DNA of 64,000 bases from Pectobacterium actinidiae (GTDB lineage Bacteria; Pseudomonadota; Gammaproteobacteria; Enterobacterales; Enterobacteriaceae). The position numbers were made by a program, and so were the translations under genes. Below, piece by piece: positions 43,230 to 52,137 of the stretch. The notes under the pieces were generated by a model, which was not told the origin of the DNA, searched no databases, and saw nothing but the letters and a program-made list of their open reading frames with translations. Where the stretch lies: the NCBI RefSeq assembly GCF_000803315.1, contig NZ_JRMH01000001.1, positions 2,356,001-2,420,000 of the forward strand, in the 5' to 3' direction. Numbering within the stretch: position 1 is the stretch's first letter; every line of letters starts with the position of its first letter.

Positions 43230-45299
43230 CTACTGAGATATCAGCAGATTACGTCGGGCTGGCTGGGGCGTTAGCGCGGGCTGTAAAGCCAGGAAAACCT
43301 CGCTGGACTCTCCCGGTGCCAGCGTGGTTTTCGGCCACACGGCCACCGCCAGCGTGCGGCTGCTGGCACAGGCAGCTTCATCAAAACGCTGTGGCTGTGT
43401 GCCGCCGTTACGCACGACACCGACACTCAAGCGCACCTGACCGTTGCTGTACCACTGATAGCGCGAACTGTCGTAGATCAGACCCGACTGTGAACGACAT
43501 ACCTCTCCTAATCGCGCACCTTTGCTGTCGGCCTGAAATCCGGCAGGAAGCTGGCGGCTGGCGAGATCGCGAAATGCACCTTCAATTAGGCTGTAGAGAT
43601 CCGTTTTACCGTTGCGCTGCGCGACGCGATTCATCGCACCATTCAGCTGCTGGCGATTAGCGGAGGAAACATAGCGCGTGGGATCGGTTTGATCGCCGAC
43701 CAGATGTGGTGTCAGGATAAACAGGCGTTCACGACGGGAAACTTCATGGCGCGTCGAGGTAAACAATTTCCCCAACAACGGGATATCCCCGAGGATCGGA
43801 ATGCGACGATCGCGGTCACCGCTCTCCTCAACGTGGAAACCGCCCAACACCAGCGCACGGTTCTCGCCAATCAGCGCCTGCGTGCTGACGGTGCCGCGTT
43901 TCACACCGGATGCTTCACCTTCACGCCCCGTTTCCACCTGACCATCTTCGATATCGATAACCAGTTGGATGCTGCGCTGTGCGCCTTCGCCGATCACACG
44001 CGGCGTCACTTGCAGACTGGTGCCAGCGGTCACGGGTTGAATATCCGCGACGCGCTCACCCGTCGCCGTGATGAACGCCGTCCGGCTGAAATCGACAATC
44101 GCGGGCTGATTTTCCAGCGTCAGCACGGAAGGATTAGCAACGATGGAGGCCGTTCCTTCCCCTTCCAGTGCCTGAATATCGGCGAAGAAGCGTTTGAAAT
44201 CGCTGACAAACAGGGTGCTCCGCCCCATCATCATCGTGCTGCCCGCGCTCACATTGCCGAGCTGTGCCTGCCAGTTTGCTTCCAGCCGTGACAGGGCGGT
44301 CCGGTCGACATCCAGAATAATGGCATCAATGTTGACCAGATTTTGCGGTACGTCGATATGCTCGACGAGCTGCTGATACTCCGCGCGGCGTTTTTCGTCA
44401 TCCCTAATCAACAGTGCGTTATTACGCACATCGGCGGAAATCTTGCCGCTCAGCGACATGCGGCCTGATGCCTCACCGTTACGACCAGGGTTGTTACGCG
44501 TTGCCAGCCGGGTCATCAGCGAACGCGTACTGTCCCGCATCGCTTCCATGCCGGTATCCGGCTGCACGGGCATCGGGCCGGAAGCGCCCGCCGGTGCTGC
44601 GCGTTGACCATCCATCAATTCATTAAGAATGGTCGCAACGCCGGGAATGGTGACTTTTTGGTCGCGATATTGCAGTGTCCGGTCGGATACCGAGGCATAG
44701 CGCAACGGAAAAATCATGACCTTGCGCCGTTCGTCCTGCTTTTCCCGCTGCTGGCTGAAATTACGAATCAGATCGATATACGCCTGCGGGCCGGTGACCA
44801 GCACTACGCCCTCTTCTGGCAATTCACCCCAGCCGAAGCGCGCATCGAGCAACCCGATACCGCTGAGCGCCTGTTTGATATCGGGCGCGGCGTCTGGGGA
44901 AATCTCCAGCCGAACCGACGCCTGTTCATCCTGCGGGCTGACATAGAGCGCATTGTTATACACAAACCACTGAAAACGGTGCTCCAGCGACAGCCTGTCG
45001 AGAAACAGCGCGGGGTTATCCGCCCGAATTTTCGCCGTAACCTCATTGTCTGCAATATTGCCCAGCACCAAATCCACGCCGTGGCTGTTGGCAAAATCCG
45101 TCAAAATCGCAGACAGCGGTGTTTGCTCGGCAGAATAGGCATACGCGCCCTTATTCCAGTCGGGTGGCGTGGCGGCGTGCGCCAGCGAAACGATCCCGTT
45201 CACGGGGATAATCCCCATCAGCACCACCGCCCAGCAAAACCAGCGATAGGCCGCCAGCAAAATGCGATATGATCGATAATGCTTCAGTCCCTTACGCAT
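43230..45299 (-). CDS. hrcC: HrcC, type III secretion outer-membrane secretin
   Basis: The 689-aa secretin (SctC) forms the outer-membrane ring through which the pilus and effectors pass. Signal region residues 1-42 end SLAHAA. N0/N1-like domains (SAILTDFANSHGVDLVLGNI) precede the secretin core, recognisable from VNIDAIILDVDR, TFFADIQALEGEG-type context, VNPSVLTLENQPAIVDFSRTAF (as VANPSVLTLENQPA) and GGFHVEESGDRDRRIPILGDIPLLGKLFT (quoted in part: IPILGDIPLLGKLF). A C-terminal domain of about 120 residues follows. It overlaps hrpG by 8 bp. Confidence 0.95.
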   Translation of the reverse strand: MRKGLKHYRSYRILLAAYRWFCWAVVLMGIIPVNGIVSLAHAATPPDWNKGAYAYSAEQTPLSAILTDFANSHGVDLVLGNIADNEVTAKIRADNPALFLDRLSLEHRFQWFVYNNALYVSPQDEQASVRLEISPDAAPDIKQALSGIGLLDARFGWGELPEEGVVLVTGPQAYIDLIRNFSQQREKQDERRKVMIFPLRYASVSDRTLQYRDQKVTIPGVATILNELMDGQRAAPAGASGPMPVQPDTGMEAMRDSTRSLMTRLATRNNPGRNGEASGRMSLSGKISADVRNNALLIRDDEKRRAEYQQLVEHIDVPQNLVNIDAIILDVDRTALSRLEANWQAQLGNVSAGSTMMMGRSTLFVSDFKRFFADIQALEGEGTASIVANPSVLTLENQPAIVDFSRTAFITATGERVADIQPVTAGTSLQVTPRVIGEGAQRSIQLVIDIEDGQVETGREGEASGVKRGTVSTQALIGENRALVLGGFHVEESGDRDRRIPILGDIPLLGKLFTSTRHEVSRRERLFILTPHLVGDQTDPTRYVSSANRQQLNGAMNRVAQRNGKTDLYSLIEGAFRDLASRQLPAGFQADSKGARLGEVCRSQSGLIYDSSRYQWYSNGQVRLSVGVVRNGGTQPQRFDEAACASSRTLAVAVWPKTTLAPGESSEVFLALQPALTPQPARRNLLISQ

Positions 45300-45726
45300 G
45301 TCGTTCTCCTTGCAAAAAAGCCAGCGTGTTCAGATTCAGAGGAGCGGGAACGGGCGCTTTCACACGCGGTGTGAGCAGGCTCAGCCAGACGTCCCGTTGA
45401 TTCAGTAAGGTTTCCAGGCTGCGGCACAGTTGCATGACGTCATCGGCATCAGGTCGCATCCAGAGCCAGAACTGTTCATCCTGCGGTGAGAGTGACAGTA
45501 TGGCGGTGTCATCCTGAAACTGGGCGTGGGCGGCGTCAGCCAGTTGTAATGCACGCGCCAGCATCGGCTCATCCGGCAACGTGCGCAGCGGAATGGCCGC
45601 GCGGCACGCCACCCCCGATGACTGCCGCACCATCGCTACCGCGCCACCATCAATGTCCAAGTGCAGCGTCGGCGTCCCGCCGTTTAGCCAACGCTCCAGC
45701 ATCGCGGCCAACTCAGTTGAAGTCAT
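45292..45726 (-). CDS. hrpG: HrpG
   Basis: A 144-aa cytoplasmic protein in the fixed position between hrpF and hrcC of group-I clusters. In P. syringae HrpG binds HrpV and is chaperone-like (CesT-like fold). The sequence MTSTELAAMLERWLNGGTPTLHLDIDGG and the beta-rich middle (DTAILSLSPQDEQFWLWM) suit such a fold. It overlaps both neighbours (14 bp with hrpF, 8 bp with hrcC). It should not be confused with the unrelated Xanthomonas regulator of the same name. Confidence 0.82.
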   Translation of the reverse strand: MTSTELAAMLERWLNGGTPTLHLDIDGGAVAMVRQSSGVACRAAIPLRTLPDEPMLARALQLADAAHAQFQDDTAILSLSPQDEQFWLWMRPDADDVMQLCRSLETLLNQRDVWLSLLTPRVKAPVPAPLNLNTLAFLQGERHA

Positions 45727-45937
45727 TGATGATGGCCTTTGCCAAGCCGTGTTTAACGCTCAACAGTTGCCCGACAGCCCAACTGGCATTGGAATAATCC
45801 ATGCTGGCTTCAAAAAAGGCGTAACTGTCAGCCTGACTGGCTCCGCCTTCGGCAACATTCAGCGCAATATCATCAAGTTGCTTCTGCGAATCGACCAGGT
45901 GCGCGTCAAGGCGACGCTGAATGGGGTTAAGGGACAT
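45713..45937 (-). CDS. hrpF: HrpF, small type III secretion protein (needle-assembly helper)
   Basis: A 74-aa helical protein, MSLNPIQRRLDAHLVDSQKQ at the start, in the order hrpE-hrpF-hrpG. Group-I HrpF is unrelated to the Xanthomonas translocator; in P. syringae it binds the pilin HrpA and acts as its chaperone/co-chaperone. GAGGAGAACGTGCT lies before ATG 45937. The gene is preceded by a 146-bp gap. Confidence 0.82.
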   Translation of the reverse strand: MSLNPIQRRLDAHLVDSQKQLDDIALNVAEGGASQADSYAFFEASMDYSNASWAVGQLLSVKHGLAKAIINDFN

Positions 45938-46083
45938 AGCACGTTCTCCTCATAAGGTATTTTCCTCACAAACGGTTTGGGTCGTTGACCTGACGTTTTG
46001 GCCGTTAACCTAAACGTTCTCGTCATTGACTCAATAGTGAGTGGTTAACCCGGGCGTGCAGTTCCCATCGGCGAGCCGTGATT

Positions 46084-46686
46084 TCACATCGCGGTGGGAT
46101 AATATTCAGGCGGAATGAGCTGCGCCGTCGCTTGTCGCCAGCTCAGCGACATCACGCCATGCGCCGTAATCAGTTTCATGGCATCGCTATCCAGCGCCTC
46201 ATCGCTGGCGAGACGCCACTCCAGATGCGCATGGGCATCCAGCCAGTGCTGCACATCGGCCAACTGGGCGGGATGGCAGTACAGCGTTCCCCGGCTTTCT
46301 CCCTGCTGTTGCTTCAGCAGTTGTCGTAATAAAGCGTGATGACGCGACGGTGCAGGCGTTTTATCCAGCAACTGCGCCAACGCATCGCGCAGCAGCTGTC
46401 CGGCTTGCGTAATCATCATTTTCTCCAGCTCCATCCGTTCTTGCTGAACGCCCTGTAATAGCGCGTTTGCCTGCTGCCAGAATTCCGCTTCTGCGTGTTC
46501 TACCGCCTGCTCACAGAGCATTCGGGCACGGTCATGCGCCTGCGCCACAATCGTCTCGGCCTGCACATTAGCCTCTTCCCAGAGTGTCCGACTGCGCCGA
46601 TGCGCTGCGATGCGCTCCGCCGGAATAATCACCGTTTCATCCCGACTCGCGCCGGGTAATGTCATAAACGTCTTCGTTGTCAGCAT
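46084..46686 (-). CDS. hrpE: HrpE, SctL-type stator protein
   Basis: A 200-aa cytoplasmic protein of the YscL/FliH family, which tethers the ATPase HrcN to the export gate. The N-terminal half is a long Ala/Glu/Gln-rich coiled coil (AQAHDRARMLCEQAVEHAEAEFW in part), and the C-terminal half is the globular SctL domain. GGAGG lies six bases upstream of ATG 46686. Follows hrpD at 40 bp. Confidence 0.9.
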   Translation of the reverse strand: MLTTKTFMTLPGASRDETVIIPAERIAAHRRSRTLWEEANVQAETIVAQAHDRARMLCEQAVEHAEAEFWQQANALLQGVQQERMELEKMMITQAGQLLRDALAQLLDKTPAPSRHHALLRQLLKQQQGESRGTLYCHPAQLADVQHWLDAHAHLEWRLASDEALDSDAMKLITAHGVMSLSWRQATAQLIPPEYYPTAM

Positions 46687-46726
46687 TACGTCCTCCTTCT
46701 TTGCTAAATGAAATGGGATAAGAAAG

Positions 46727-47335
46727 CTAGGCCGGTACAGACGTCTTCCAGATCAGGGCATCGCACAGTGCATGTAGCCGGGCTGCGGGTAATGGCATCA
46801 TCGGAGTTTGGCAATCGGTGCCCCACTCACGGGGGAAAAGCAGCCGCAGACGCGGCCAGCACGTTTCACCGTAACGAATACGCAGCAACATCAGCACATC
46901 CTGATAGCGAGTGGATGGCGATGAAGATGAAAAGGTGATTGTTGACGGTAACCATAAGCCCGGCCGCAGCGCCTTTGCCAGTCGCGCGCACCATATGCCC
47001 TCAGCATCCGAGCGTTCCAGGTGAGGTACGGGCTGACACACCCGTAACATCAAACGCAATACCCTTTCTCGCTGCACCGTATCCAGCGCCCCCATTTGTA
47101 TCAGTGAGGCAAGCGGATCCGGCGGCAGCACTGGCGACAGAGAAAAATGGCGATGAAGTTGCACAGCATTCACATGCAGCCAGTCTCGACGCTGCGGCGA
47201 ATCAGGCAACCTCACCTTCCCGTCCCACCAACTGGGATCGGCCTGTAACAGGCAGTCTTCTGCCCACCAGATCAGCCAGGCAAGCGGTGTGATGTCGCCC
47301 GATTCACGCCCCTGTTTTTGCGCTTGTGTGGTCAT
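46727..47335 (-). CDS. hrpD: HrpD, SctK-like type III secretion protein
   Basis: A 202-aa protein; ATG 47335 overlaps the hrcJ stop as ATGA, and a longer frame to 47446 is rejected for that reason. It contains TPLAWLIWWAEDCLL near the start and Trp-rich segments. The position after hrcJ and the size match HrpD/HrpK-YscK-type proteins, which sit in the cytosolic sorting platform in better studied systems. The sequence of this subunit is poorly conserved, so the assignment rests largely on position. Confidence 0.85.
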   Translation of the reverse strand: MTTQAQKQGRESGDITPLAWLIWWAEDCLLQADPSWWDGKVRLPDSPQRRDWLHVNAVQLHRHFSLSPVLPPDPLASLIQMGALDTVQRERVLRLMLRVCQPVPHLERSDAEGIWCARLAKALRPGLWLPSTITFSSSSPSTRYQDVLMLLRIRYGETCWPRLRLLFPREWGTDCQTPMMPLPAARLHALCDALIWKTSVPA

Positions 47336-48099
47336 TGTGACGACGACGCCCCCGCTTTTTTCTGCTGCCACTGCCGCAGGTAAGGCGTACCCACGCGCCA
47401 GCCTAATAGCCCGGCCAGTAGCAGACCGAACAGCCCGGCGCTCCACTGCCAGCGCCGCATCTCATCCGGCGTGAGCGTAAACGGCCCCAGCGTGACGACG
47501 GGAATCGTGTCCTGATACGGTTCCGCCGGAACAAAGACGATCGCCAGTTCTTTATCATCCTTGCCAGACAGGCCGGGGATGCTGCTGGCAACCATACGAC
47601 GGATTCGTTGCTCCATCCCATCAGGCTCCAGTTCGGCACGATATTTGATAAACACCGCCGCCGAAGCTGGCTGAACTGGCTCGCCGGGGGCAATACGTTC
47701 AGGTAGCACCACATGCACCCGCGCCACCAGCACGCCGTCGATCTGCGCCAGCGTCGCCTCCACTTCCTGCGACAGGGCGTAGATATAGCGGGCGCGCTCT
47801 TCCAGCGGCGTTGAGATCACGCCGCTTTTCTGAAAGACCTCACCCAAATTGGTACGCGATTGCTTCGGTAAACCCGCCGCATTGAGAATATTGACGGCAC
47901 GTTCCATGTTTTTTGCATCGATCACCAGCGTAACGCCGGTTTTGTCCACCCGTTTCTCCGCGCCGATCTGATAGCGGCCAAGCATCGAAATCGCTTCGTT
48001 GGCATCGTTCTCCGACAGCCCGCGATTCAACTCAATCGGCTCGCCACAGCCAGCCAATAGCCCGACCAGCAGAAGAAACACTCGCTTATCGATTTTCAT
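47332..48099 (-). CDS. hrcJ: HrcJ, inner-membrane ring lipoprotein (SctJ)
   Basis: A 255-aa YscJ/FliF-type lipoprotein. Signal peptide with lipobox LLAGC (Cys18, MKIDKRVFLLLVGLLAGC); ring-building motif regions GLPKQSRTNLGEVFQKSGVIS and RYIYALSQEVEATLAQIDGVL, VHVVLPE; a transmembrane helix close to the C-terminus (WSAGLFGLLLAGLLGWRVG). Together with HrpQ it forms the inner-membrane ring. Starts 6 bp after hrpB. Confidence 0.95.
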   Translation of the reverse strand: MKIDKRVFLLLVGLLAGCGEPIELNRGLSENDANEAISMLGRYQIGAEKRVDKTGVTLVIDAKNMERAVNILNAAGLPKQSRTNLGEVFQKSGVISTPLEERARYIYALSQEVEATLAQIDGVLVARVHVVLPERIAPGEPVQPASAAVFIKYRAELEPDGMEQRIRRMVASSIPGLSGKDDKELAIVFVPAEPYQDTIPVVTLGPFTLTPDEMRRWQWSAGLFGLLLAGLLGWRVGTPYLRQWQQKKAGASSSQ

Positions 48100-48105
48100 A
48101 GGCCG

Positions 48106-48477
48106 CTACTGTAAATTGGTGAGTTTTTCCAGACTTTGTACACTTTTCGCCACCAGTTTGGCGCTCAGTAAACTTTCGAGATAGAACGACGACAGCGTTC
48201 GGGTCGCATCCAGCACATCCTTTGGATTATTGGAACGCATCGACTGGCTCACATCGCGTTCGGCGGATTTAAAAACGCCGTTCAGTCCCTGAGATTTTTC
48301 CGCCAGCGCACCCAGCCATTGGCTGTTGCCGCTTTCTGCCGTCATCGGTGGCGACGACAGCGCCGCGCTAAACCAGGAAACATCCTGATCGGTAGCGGAA
48401 GAGGAAAAAGACGTACCGTTGTCCGCCAGCGGAGCATCCCCCGGCTGGGACAGCGTAGTAGCGTGGTTGATTTTCAT
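48106..48477 (-). CDS. hrpB: HrpB, inner rod protein
   Basis: A 123-aa protein following hrpA. The group-I HrpB is a YscI/PrgJ-type inner rod; here the N-terminal part is Ser-rich and disordered and the C-terminal half is the expected helix with SMRSNNPKDVLDATRTLSS and a hydrophobic end. ATG 48477 lies just after the hairpin behind hrpA. It is the first of the genes reached only by read-through. Confidence 0.9.
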   Translation of the reverse strand: MKINHATTLSQPGDAPLADNGTSFSSSATDQDVSWFSAALSSPPMTAESGNSQWLGALAEKSQGLNGVFKSAERDVSQSMRSNNPKDVLDATRTLSSFYLESLLSAKLVAKSVQSLEKLTNLQ

Positions 48478-48502
48478 GGTGTGAATTCCATCGCGGACGG
48501 GA

Positions 48503-48534
48503 TAAAAAAATAAAGCCGGAGCAAGGCTCCGGCT
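48503..48534 (-). terminator. Terminator/attenuator between hrpA and hrpB
   Basis: On the minus strand AGCCGGAGC and GCTCCGGCT form a 9-bp GC-rich stem with a 3-base loop, followed by TTATTTTTTTATCC. It lies 14 bp after the hrpA stop. A strong but not absolute terminator here would give many pilin transcripts and fewer for the machine parts behind it. Confidence 0.85.
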
Positions 48535-48547
48535 CGTTGCATCACGA

Positions 48548-48754
48548 TCAGAACTGGATGGCTTTCGCTGCTTTCTGCCCGGAGTTCAGTGATTTGGACG
48601 CGGAATCCATCTGACCATCCAGAATGGAGTTTTCTGTATCCAGCGCAATTTTTTCTGCCTGAGCGCCGGCAGCACGAGTCAGAGAACCGGCCATCGCGGT
48701 ATCCAGAGTCTGAGAAGCCGTCTGAGATGCAACCTGAGAAAGTCCTAAAGCCAT
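48548..48754 (-). CDS. hrpA: HrpA, Hrp pilus subunit
   Basis: The 68-aa pilin: small, Ala/Ser-rich, without aromatic residues in the N-terminal half, starting MALGLSQVASQTASQTLD and ending GQKAAKAIQF. These are standard Erwinia/Pectobacterium HrpA features. GGGAGATATATC stands before ATG 48754. Reads from the hrp box at 48831-48858. Confidence 0.94.
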   Translation of the reverse strand: MALGLSQVASQTASQTLDTAMAGSLTRAAGAQAEKIALDTENSILDGQMDSASKSLNSGQKAAKAIQF

Positions 48755-48830
48755 GATATATCTCCCAATATAATGAATATTTACGGTAGTGAACTGTCAT
48801 GCTGTACATACAGTCATCTTGTTCATTCAT

Positions 48831-48858
48831 TAAGTGGGAAAGCGGGTCAGTGAGTTCC
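48831..48858 (-). promoter_or_regulatory. hrp box for hrpA operon
   Basis: Minus strand: GGAACT (48853-48858), 15-base spacer, CCACTTA (48831-48837), 77 bp before the hrpA start. One change (last C to T) in the first half, as in the hrpN box. Confidence 0.85.
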
Positions 48859-49089
48859 AACTGAAAGCAAATTCTTTCTGTAATGCCATTCGAGAGGAAG
48901 AACTAGCCTAGTTTTATCTGTGTTTCCGGCCGTTCGTTATCATAGATTTCTTTTAAAATAATAAAAAACGTTATTACCTTACCGAAAGGCCGTGCGTTAT
49001 TTCTGATTTTCAGGAACGTTTTTATTCTGTGCAACTGGCAAGGATGCAATACCTGAACCCATGCCGTACTATTCCCGTCACGCTGCCAA

Positions 49090-50679
49090 ATGGTTGCTAT
49101 GCCCAACTTAACTACCAACACCGGATTGTGGTTCAGACTTGTTTTGATTTCATTTGCCAGCGCATTGCTGGCACTGTTTATTGGGCAAGGAATTGTAGCC
49201 AGACAGGAACAAACACAGTTGCAGCGCTACAGTCAGGAAGTGCTCGATCAGGGAATTGCTGTCGCGAGTGAAGGCCGGGAAACCATCAACCGCGTGTTGA
49301 CGTTAAATAACGTCCCTTGCTCTACTGCCGACCTGAAAGAATTACGCCTGATCTCCTTTTACTCCGTTTACCTGCGTGACATCGGACGTATTAAAGATAA
49401 CTATCTCATCTGTTCTGCGGGCTGGGGTATGCTCAACCCACCGATTTATCTGCTACAGCCAAACCTTACGACCCCCGAAGGCGTACAGCTGTGGACCGCA
49501 ATGAAAGATGTGATTGATCCACGTATTACCGCCGATATGGCAAGCCTCAACGGCGTTGTCACCATCACCGCAGCCGCTGCATTTCGCCGTTTTACTCAAC
49601 CGCCAGCCGAACATAACGCAATGCTGCTCACGCGCAATTTGAGCCATGTTTACCAAACCTTCGGTAATATCGACCTCACGGCATTCCAGCAGACACAGCA
49701 CCTGAATAATTCATGGCTAACGATGGGAAAACGCCAGACGTTTTTCTGCGCGCAGAACCGGGATATCTGTGTACTGGCTCAGTTGAACTCCGCAGGTATT
49801 CTGTCTCGTCCGTGGTATATCATCACCGCCCTGTTTTTTATCGGTGCGCTCATTGGTGCCAGTTTTACGCTGTCCTATCAGCTCTACTACGATCGGCACC
49901 ATGCTCTGCCATCACAGCTAAAACGCGCGATCAAACACCAGCGATTTCAGGTACATTATCAGCCGCTGATCAGCCTGCCACAGCGTGCGATTATTGGCGT
50001 AGAGGCATTGGCGCGTTGGAAAAACGAGCGTGGCGATAACGTCTCGCCAGAGTTTTTCATCGGCATCGCAGAAAAAATGGGGTACTCCGCCGAGCTAACC
50101 CGCATTATTACGCGCCAGGCTCTGCACGATATGCAGCCGTACCTCACGCAGGAAACGCCTTTTCTTCTGAGTATTAACCTGTCCGTATCCGATATTGTTT
50201 CCCGCGATTATCTTCGTTTCCTACAGCAAATGTGTGACGAGTTGGCGATCGATAAAACACGCATCATGCTGGAGCTGACGGAACGATCGAGCACGTCTCA
50301 TAAGACGCTGGCTAACGGTCTTGAGGCCTTACGCCGTTCAGGTTATAAGGTCGCCCTTGATGATTTCGGCACAGGCTATTCCAATCTCGACTACCTGAGC
50401 CACTTACCGTTCGATATGATCAAGATCGACAAAATTTTCGTCGATGCTATCGGCACGGACACGGTGAATGCCGCGATGGCCGATCTGCTATTCACCTTGA
50501 TCAAAAAGCTGGACGTTCCGGTGATCATTGAAGGGGTAGAAACACGCGAGCAAGCCGCCTACATCCTGCAACAGTGCCCGTCGGCGATTATGCAAGGATG
50601 GTATTTCAGTAAGGCGGTGCCATTGCGCGACCTACCGGATGTCCATCACTATCAGTGTCCGCCGATAGAAACGGCGTAA
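49090..50679 (+). CDS. ecpC: CSS-motif EAL-domain c-di-GMP phosphodiesterase
   Basis: A 529-aa inner-membrane enzyme. A transmembrane helix at about residues 10-30, a periplasmic CSS-type sensor domain with two cysteines (NVPCSTADLKEL, YLICSAGWG), a second transmembrane helix (PWYIITALFFIGALIGASF), then an EAL domain with all catalytic elements: GVEALARW (EAL), LLSINLSVSD, LELTERS, DDFGTGYSNLDYLSHLPFD and EGVETREQA. No GGDEF domain. In Dickeya the EAL gene ecpC occupies the hrp locus and lowers c-di-GMP, which affects type III expression; position between hrpA and hrpS is the same here. CSS-type enzymes are regulated by periplasmic thiol oxidation. Confidence 0.88.
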   Translation: MVAMPNLTTNTGLWFRLVLISFASALLALFIGQGIVARQEQTQLQRYSQEVLDQGIAVASEGRETINRVLTLNNVPCSTADLKELRLISFYSVYLRDIGRIKDNYLICSAGWGMLNPPIYLLQPNLTTPEGVQLWTAMKDVIDPRITADMASLNGVVTITAAAAFRRFTQPPAEHNAMLLTRNLSHVYQTFGNIDLTAFQQTQHLNNSWLTMGKRQTFFCAQNRDICVLAQLNSAGILSRPWYIITALFFIGALIGASFTLSYQLYYDRHHALPSQLKRAIKHQRFQVHYQPLISLPQRAIIGVEALARWKNERGDNVSPEFFIGIAEKMGYSAELTRIITRQALHDMQPYLTQETPFLLSINLSVSDIVSRDYLRFLQQMCDELAIDKTRIMLELTERSSTSHKTLANGLEALRRSGYKVALDDFGTGYSNLDYLSHLPFDMIKIDKIFVDAIGTDTVNAAMADLLFTLIKKLDVPVIIEGVETREQAAYILQQCPSAIMQGWYFSKAVPLRDLPDVHHYQCPPIETA

Positions 50680-50725
50680 CCTGAAGGCAGGTCACTCCAC
50701 AAAACAGGCCTGCCGTCTTCGGCTC

Positions 50726-51766
50726 TCATGCCTGACAGGCTTCCACTCCTCCTGCGCACATTTCTCGTACTGTCACATTCAGCACTTTCAGGCGGTGATA
50801 GAGCGTCCGCTTGGGGATCCCCAATTCCACAATCACATCGTCAATGCAGTGGTCGTGGCGGCGCAGCGCATCCTGAATCAGAAATTTTTCAATCCGCTTT
50901 AACCGATCTTTTAACTGCAAGGGACGCGGGTGTAATAGCGGCTGAATTTCAGCCAAAGGCGACAGCCCCAACGCCCAGCGATCCGCCGCCGCTTTCAGCT
51001 CGCGAATATTGCCCGGCCAGCTGTGGGTCAGTAGCTGTTCATAAATTTCCGCCGTCATTGGTGGCAGCGTCATTCTCAGGCGTACCGCCGCTTCCTGACT
51101 AAAACGCTGAAACAGCGGCAGAATGAGATCGCTGCGAGAACGCAGCGTCGGCAATTGAATCTTTACCGTATCCAGACGGAAATAGAGATCGCGGCGAAAC
51201 AGCCCTTTTTCCACCAGTTGCAGCAGCGGCGTTTGTGTCGCCACAATCACACGCATGTCCACGGGCGTGAACTGGGTGCTTCCCAGCCGTTTTACGCCAC
51301 GGCTTTCCAACACGCGCAGCATCTTGGCTTGCAGCGTCATGGGCATACTGTCGATCTCATCCAGAAACAGGATCCCCTTATCAGCACTTTCCAGATAACC
51401 GGCACGAGAGCGATTCGCACCGGTATAAGCGCCCGAAACCACGCCAAACAATTCGCTCTCGGCCAGATTTTCCGGTACGGCGGCACAGTTCACTGCCACC
51501 AGCGGACCACTGCATCGAGAAAGTTGATGTATGCGATTCGCCAACGTGTCTTTACCCGTACCGGTTTCACCTTCCAGCACGATGTCGACATTGAGGGGGG
51601 CAATAACATTAATGATGGGCGAGAGCGATGAGTGAATATCATCAGCGGTGTGTGTGGAATGTCCCGATAATGACGGGAAAGCGTTTACTGATGACGGTGC
51701 TTTTTCTGATGACGAATGCGCTAATGATGAATAGCCCTGTCTGTCCTGATGGTAATGATTATTCAT
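50726..51766 (-). CDS. hrpS: HrpS, sigma-54 enhancer-binding activator
   Basis: A 346-aa activator of hrpL transcription. The start at ATG 51766 has AGGAG eight bases upstream; an open frame to 51859 is rejected. The AAA+ domain shows Walker A GETGTGKD, the sigma-54 contact loop GAYTGA (AYTGANRSRAG), Walker B GILFLDEID and the arginine finger region FRRDLYFRLD. A C-terminal helix-turn-helix follows (DDVIVELGIPKRTLYHRLK). There is no N-terminal receiver domain, which is typical of HrpS; activity is set by HrpY-dependent expression. Confidence 0.94.
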   Translation of the reverse strand: MNNHYHQDRQGYSSLAHSSSEKAPSSVNAFPSLSGHSTHTADDIHSSLSPIINVIAPLNVDIVLEGETGTGKDTLANRIHQLSRCSGPLVAVNCAAVPENLAESELFGVVSGAYTGANRSRAGYLESADKGILFLDEIDSMPMTLQAKMLRVLESRGVKRLGSTQFTPVDMRVIVATQTPLLQLVEKGLFRRDLYFRLDTVKIQLPTLRSRSDLILPLFQRFSQEAAVRLRMTLPPMTAEIYEQLLTHSWPGNIRELKAAADRWALGLSPLAEIQPLLHPRPLQLKDRLKRIEKFLIQDALRRHDHCIDDVIVELGIPKRTLYHRLKVLNVTVREMCAGGVEACQA

Positions 51767-52072
51767 TGACGACTCCTGGAGCCCAAACGGGCTAACTAAT
51801 TGCTTTCCATAATGTTGGCGTACCACCTCGCCCCCGTGGCTTTTCTCCGCATAACGCACACGGGTGCCTTACCGAGGGAACGATGACAAGCATTACCGTC
51901 ATTGCACAATGAAACCATCAGGCATCGCTGAACATCAGGTAGGAATTCCAGAGGAATTTGTAAGGAAAGGCCTACAAAAAGGGAGTAATAGCAAAAAAAA
52001 ACAGTCGATTACTCTTTTACATTACACGCAGGAAAACGAAAAGATACCGTAAGAAAAGCGTAAGCCCACAAT
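51767..52072. other. hrpS upstream region
   Basis: About 300 bp between hrpS and the hrpXY terminator. It should hold the hrpS promoter and the HrpY binding site. A 62-codon frame at 51864-52052 on the plus strand shows no SD or domain. No hrp box was found, in keeping with a position above HrpL in the cascade. Confidence 0.45.
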
Positions 52073-52102
52073 AAAGGGATTCACCGACTGTTGAATCCCT
52101 TT
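52073..52102 (-). terminator. Terminator after the hrpX-hrpY operon
   Basis: A perfect 11-bp stem, AAAGGGATTCA (52073-52083) with TGAATCCCTTT (52092-52102), loop of eight bases, 35 bp after the hrpY stop. AT-rich on both sides, so it may work in both directions. Confidence 0.8.
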
Positions 52103-52137
52103 GATTTGTTATCTTTTACCACGTCGGGTTCCCATCA

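Noticed and set aside
51864..52052. 62-codon frame between hrpS and hrpY
   Set aside because: No ribosome binding site, no domain, low-complexity Lys-rich end, and it lies in the region expected to hold the hrpS promoter.
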